Positions 6,570 to 8,665 of a DNA stretch of 8,665 nt are shown piece after piece; position 1 is the first letter of the stretch; every line of letters starts with the position of its first letter. The stretch comes from Hydrogenophaga intermedia (GTDB lineage: Bacteria; Pseudomonadota; Gammaproteobacteria; Burkholderiales; Burkholderiaceae_C). The notes beneath the pieces were generated by a model that saw only the letters and a program-made list of their open reading frames with translations, was not told the DNA's origin and did not search any database. The translations under genes were made by a program, and so were the position numbers. Location: assembly GCA_945869245.1 (NCBI GenBank), contig CAMBOY010000124.1, positions 1 to 8,665 on the forward strand, given 5' to 3'.

Positions 6570-6574
6570 CCTCT
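6570..6574 (-). promoter_or_regulatory. Ribosome binding site of the histidine kinase
   Basis: On the minus strand AGAGG lies 5 nt before the kinase ATG (6562-6564). It sits entirely within the 11-nt gap between the dnaE stop (6576-6578) and the kinase start, supporting this start and independent ribosome loading on a shared transcript. Confidence 0.6.
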
Positions 6575-6575
6575 G

Positions 6576-8665
6576 TCAGTCGAACATCACGGTCGCTTGC
6601 TGTTGGTGCGCTTGCGCCATCCAGCTCGCCAGCGCCGCATCACTGGGGAAAAACAGCGCTCGCTCATCGAGTTGCAGTTCACACACCGCGCCCGGGCGCT
6701 CCAGTACGAGGCGCACCGGCAGACCGCGCACCAACTCACCCTGCTCGGTCGATTCGCGACGCGCCGGAAACTCGCGCACCAGCGCGGCCACATCGGGCGC
6801 TTGGCCATTGACCGCCACCCGCAGGTATTTGCCAAAGCGGCAGCGCGCCGCCCCCAGGTCCCAGACCTGCTGCAGCTTCAGGCGCAGGCCGCCCGAGAAG
6901 CGATCGGGCTGCGCCAGCGCCTGCACCACAATCAGCTCGTCGTCCTTGAGCAGATCGCGGTGCTCGTTGATCAGGCGCTCGTCGGCGGTGGCCTCGATCG
7001 CGCCGGTCTTGTCGTCGAGCTTGAAGATCGCCACCTTGCCGCGCTGGCCGTTGATGATGCGCAAATCGCCCACAATGCCAGCCAAAATCACCGGGTCGCG
7101 GCTGTCGACCACATCGGCCAGCGGTGTGCGGGCAAAACGGCGCACCTCGCGCTCGACCTCGTCAAACAGATGGCCCGAGAAGTAAAAGCCGATGGCGGTT
7201 TTTTCATGACCCAGGCGCTCTTTCACCCCCCACGGCATGGCCGCGACCAGCGGTGGCTCTTGGTCGGACGCGCCCTCGCCCATCAAATCGAACAGGCCAC
7301 CTTGGTTGGCGTTGGCGTGCTGGGTGGCGGCCCACTCAAAGGCCAAGTCCACCGAGGCCAGCAACTCGGCGCGGTTGAGGTGGATGCTGTCAAACGCCCC
7401 GGCCTTGATCAGCGCCTCAACCGTGCGCTTGTTCAGGCGCTGGCGGTCGACCCGCAAGCAGAAATTGAACAGGCTGGTGAACGGACCTTTGTCGCTGCCA
7501 TTGGGGCCTTCGCCCCGCCCTTCGCGCGCGGCCACAATGGCCTCAATGGCCTGCTCACCGGTGCCCTTGACCGCCCCCAGGCCGTAGCGAATGACCTGGT
7601 CGGTCACCGGCTCAAAGCGGTGGGTGCCGCGGTTCACGTCGGGCGGCTCGAAGGCCAGGCCCATCTTCTGCGCGTCTTCCACCAACACCTTGAGCTTGTC
7701 GGTGTTGTCCATCTCCACCGTCATGTTGCCGCAGAAGAACTCGGCGGTGTAATGCACCTTGATCCAAGCGGTGTGGTAGGCCAGCAGCGAGTAGGCAGCG
7801 GCGTGCGACTTGTTGAAGCCGTAGCCGGCGAACTTCTCCATCAAGTCGAAGATTTCGTCGGCCTTTTCCTGGGCAATGCCGTGGGTCTTGAGCGCACCGG
7901 CGCGGAACTTCTCGCGGTGCTCGGCCATTTCTTCGGCCTTTTTCTTGCCCATGGCGCGGCGCAGCAGGTCGGCGCCACCGAGTGAGTAGCCGCCCAGGAT
8001 CTGTGCGGTCTGCATCACCTGCTCTTGGTAGACCATGATGCCGTAGGTCTCAGACAGCATGTCGGCCACCGCTGGGTGCGGGTATTCCACCGGCTCGCGC
8101 CCGTGTTTGCGCGCCACAAAGCTCGGGATCAGGTCCATCGGGCCCGGGCGGTACAGCGCGTTGAGCGCGATCAGATCTTCCAGGCGTGTGGGTTTGGCGT
8201 CGCGCAGCATGCCTTGCATGCCCCGGCTTTCAAACTGGAACACCGCCTCGGTCTGGCCCTTGGAGAACAGCGCATAGACCTTGGGGTCGTCCAGCGGCAC
8301 GTCTTCGAAGCGGAAGTGCTCCTGCCCCTTATGCCGCCGCATGATCAGCTCGCGCGCGATCTCCAGAATGGTGAGCGTGGCCAGGCCCAAAAAGTCGAAC
8401 TTCACCAGGCCGATGGCTTCCACATCGTCCTTGTCGTACTGGCTCACCGCCGAGTCGCTGCCCGGCTGCATGTACAGCGGGCAAAAATCGGTGAGCTTGC
8501 CCGGCGCAATCAGCACCCCCCCGGCGTGCATGCCGATGTTGCGCGCCATGCCTTCGAGCTTTTGCGCCAGCTCGATCAGCGTCTTGACGTCTTCTTCCTT
8601 CTGGATGCGCTCAGCCAGCACCGGCTCCATCTCGATGGCGTAGTTGTTTTTGTCGCCTTCTTTTT
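6576..8665 (-). CDS. dnaE: DNA polymerase III subunit alpha, C-terminal ~60% (5' end outside window)
   Basis: This is the replicative polymerase of the chromosomal holoenzyme. The frame is open to the right edge, giving about 695 visible residues against ~1160 for E. coli DnaE; the PHP domain and first two catalytic aspartates lie outside. The third catalytic aspartate is present in VKFDFLGL (codon 8394-8396, equivalent to Asp555 of E. coli). Numbering from the Met codon at 8628-8630, further hallmarks are ALYRPGPMDLIPSF (157-171), MVYQEQVMQTAQILGGYSLG (199-218), ADLLRRAMGKKK (220-231) and FAGYGFNKSHAAAYSLLAYH (267-286). A helix-hairpin-helix-like segment (YGLGAVKGTG, 349-358) follows. QGGLF (443-447, bases 7290-7304) fits the internal beta-clamp binding motif. 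An OB domain (~513-572) and a C-terminal region expected to contact tau complete it. This is DnaE1 type, not the error-prone DnaE2. No frameshift is seen. A kinase gene follows after 11 nt. Confidence 0.96.
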   Translation of the reverse strand, partial: KEGDKNNYAIEMEPVLAERIQKEEDVKTLIELAQKLEGMARNIGMHAGGVLIAPGKLTDFCPLYMQPGSDSAVSQYDKDDVEAIGLVKFDFLGLATLTILEIARELIMRRHKGQEHFRFEDVPLDDPKVYALFSKGQTEAVFQFESRGMQGMLRDAKPTRLEDLIALNALYRPGPMDLIPSFVARKHGREPVEYPHPAVADMLSETYGIMVYQEQVMQTAQILGGYSLGGADLLRRAMGKKKAEEMAEHREKFRAGALKTHGIAQEKADEIFDLMEKFAGYGFNKSHAAAYSLLAYHTAWIKVHYTAEFFCGNMTVEMDNTDKLKVLVEDAQKMGLAFEPPDVNRGTHRFEPVTDQVIRYGLGAVKGTGEQAIEAIVAAREGRGEGPNGSDKGPFTSLFNFCLRVDRQRLNKRTVEALIKAGAFDSIHLNRAELLASVDLAFEWAATQHANANQGGLFDLMGEGASDQEPPLVAAMPWGVKERLGHEKTAIGFYFSGHLFDEVEREVRRFARTPLADVVDSRDPVILAGIVGDLRIINGQRGKVAIFKLDDKTGAIEATADERLINEHRDLLKDDELIVVQALAQPDRFSGGLRLKLQQVWDLGAARCRFGKYLRVAVNGQAPDVAALVREFPARRESTEQGELVRGLPVRLVLERPGAVCELQLDERALFFPSDAALASWMAQAHQQQATVMFD

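Noticed and set aside
6597..7985. Long + strand open frame (462 codons) opposite dnaE
   Set aside because: It lies wholly antisense to a highly conserved polymerase, has no recognisable motif and no convincing start context; it is a codon-bias shadow.

Overview
The window looks like a GC-rich betaproteobacterial chromosome, most likely order Burkholderiales and plausibly family Comamonadaceae. The basis is the base composition, the style of the NusB, YbgC and DnaE proteins, and the tight gene packing; no ribosomal marker is present to settle it. It is nearly all coding, with no gene-free stretch over 300 bases. Every gene except one falls in a well-known family.

Left part, + strand (1-4277): the 3' end of nusB, a fold-type I PLP aminotransferase of unknown substrate, a YbgC-type acyl-CoA thioesterase, then tolQ, tolR and tolA. 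Gaps and overlaps are very short (6 nt, a 1-nt TGATG overlap, 29 nt, 4 nt, 8 nt), so these genes probably form one transcription unit. TolQ, TolR and TolA make the inner-membrane, proton-driven half of the Tol-Pal system, which acts in outer-membrane constriction and integrity. The tolB-pal-cpoB half that often follows is absent from this window.

Right part, - strand (4303-8665): the C-terminal ~60% of dnaE (replicative DNA polymerase III alpha subunit), followed after 11 nt by a 753-residue hybrid sensor histidine kinase. The kinase has a seven-helix membrane sensor, PAS, DHp/ATPase and receiver domains. It is co-directional with dnaE, converges on tolA with a 25-nt gap, and a short perfect palindrome sits at that junction.

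The most unusual feature is an 84-bp tandem repeat (about 2.8 copies, 1428-1664) lying in frame inside the start of the thioesterase gene. It gives the enzyme a roughly 90-residue, low-complexity, 28-residue-period N-terminal extension. No ATG, GTG, TTG or CTG codon lies in frame between the operon-coupled start and the conserved hotdog domain, so the repeat appears to be truly translated. The unit has no stop codon in any of the three forward frames. I see no CRISPR array, tRNA, rRNA, transposase or phage gene, and no clear new defence or biosynthetic system.
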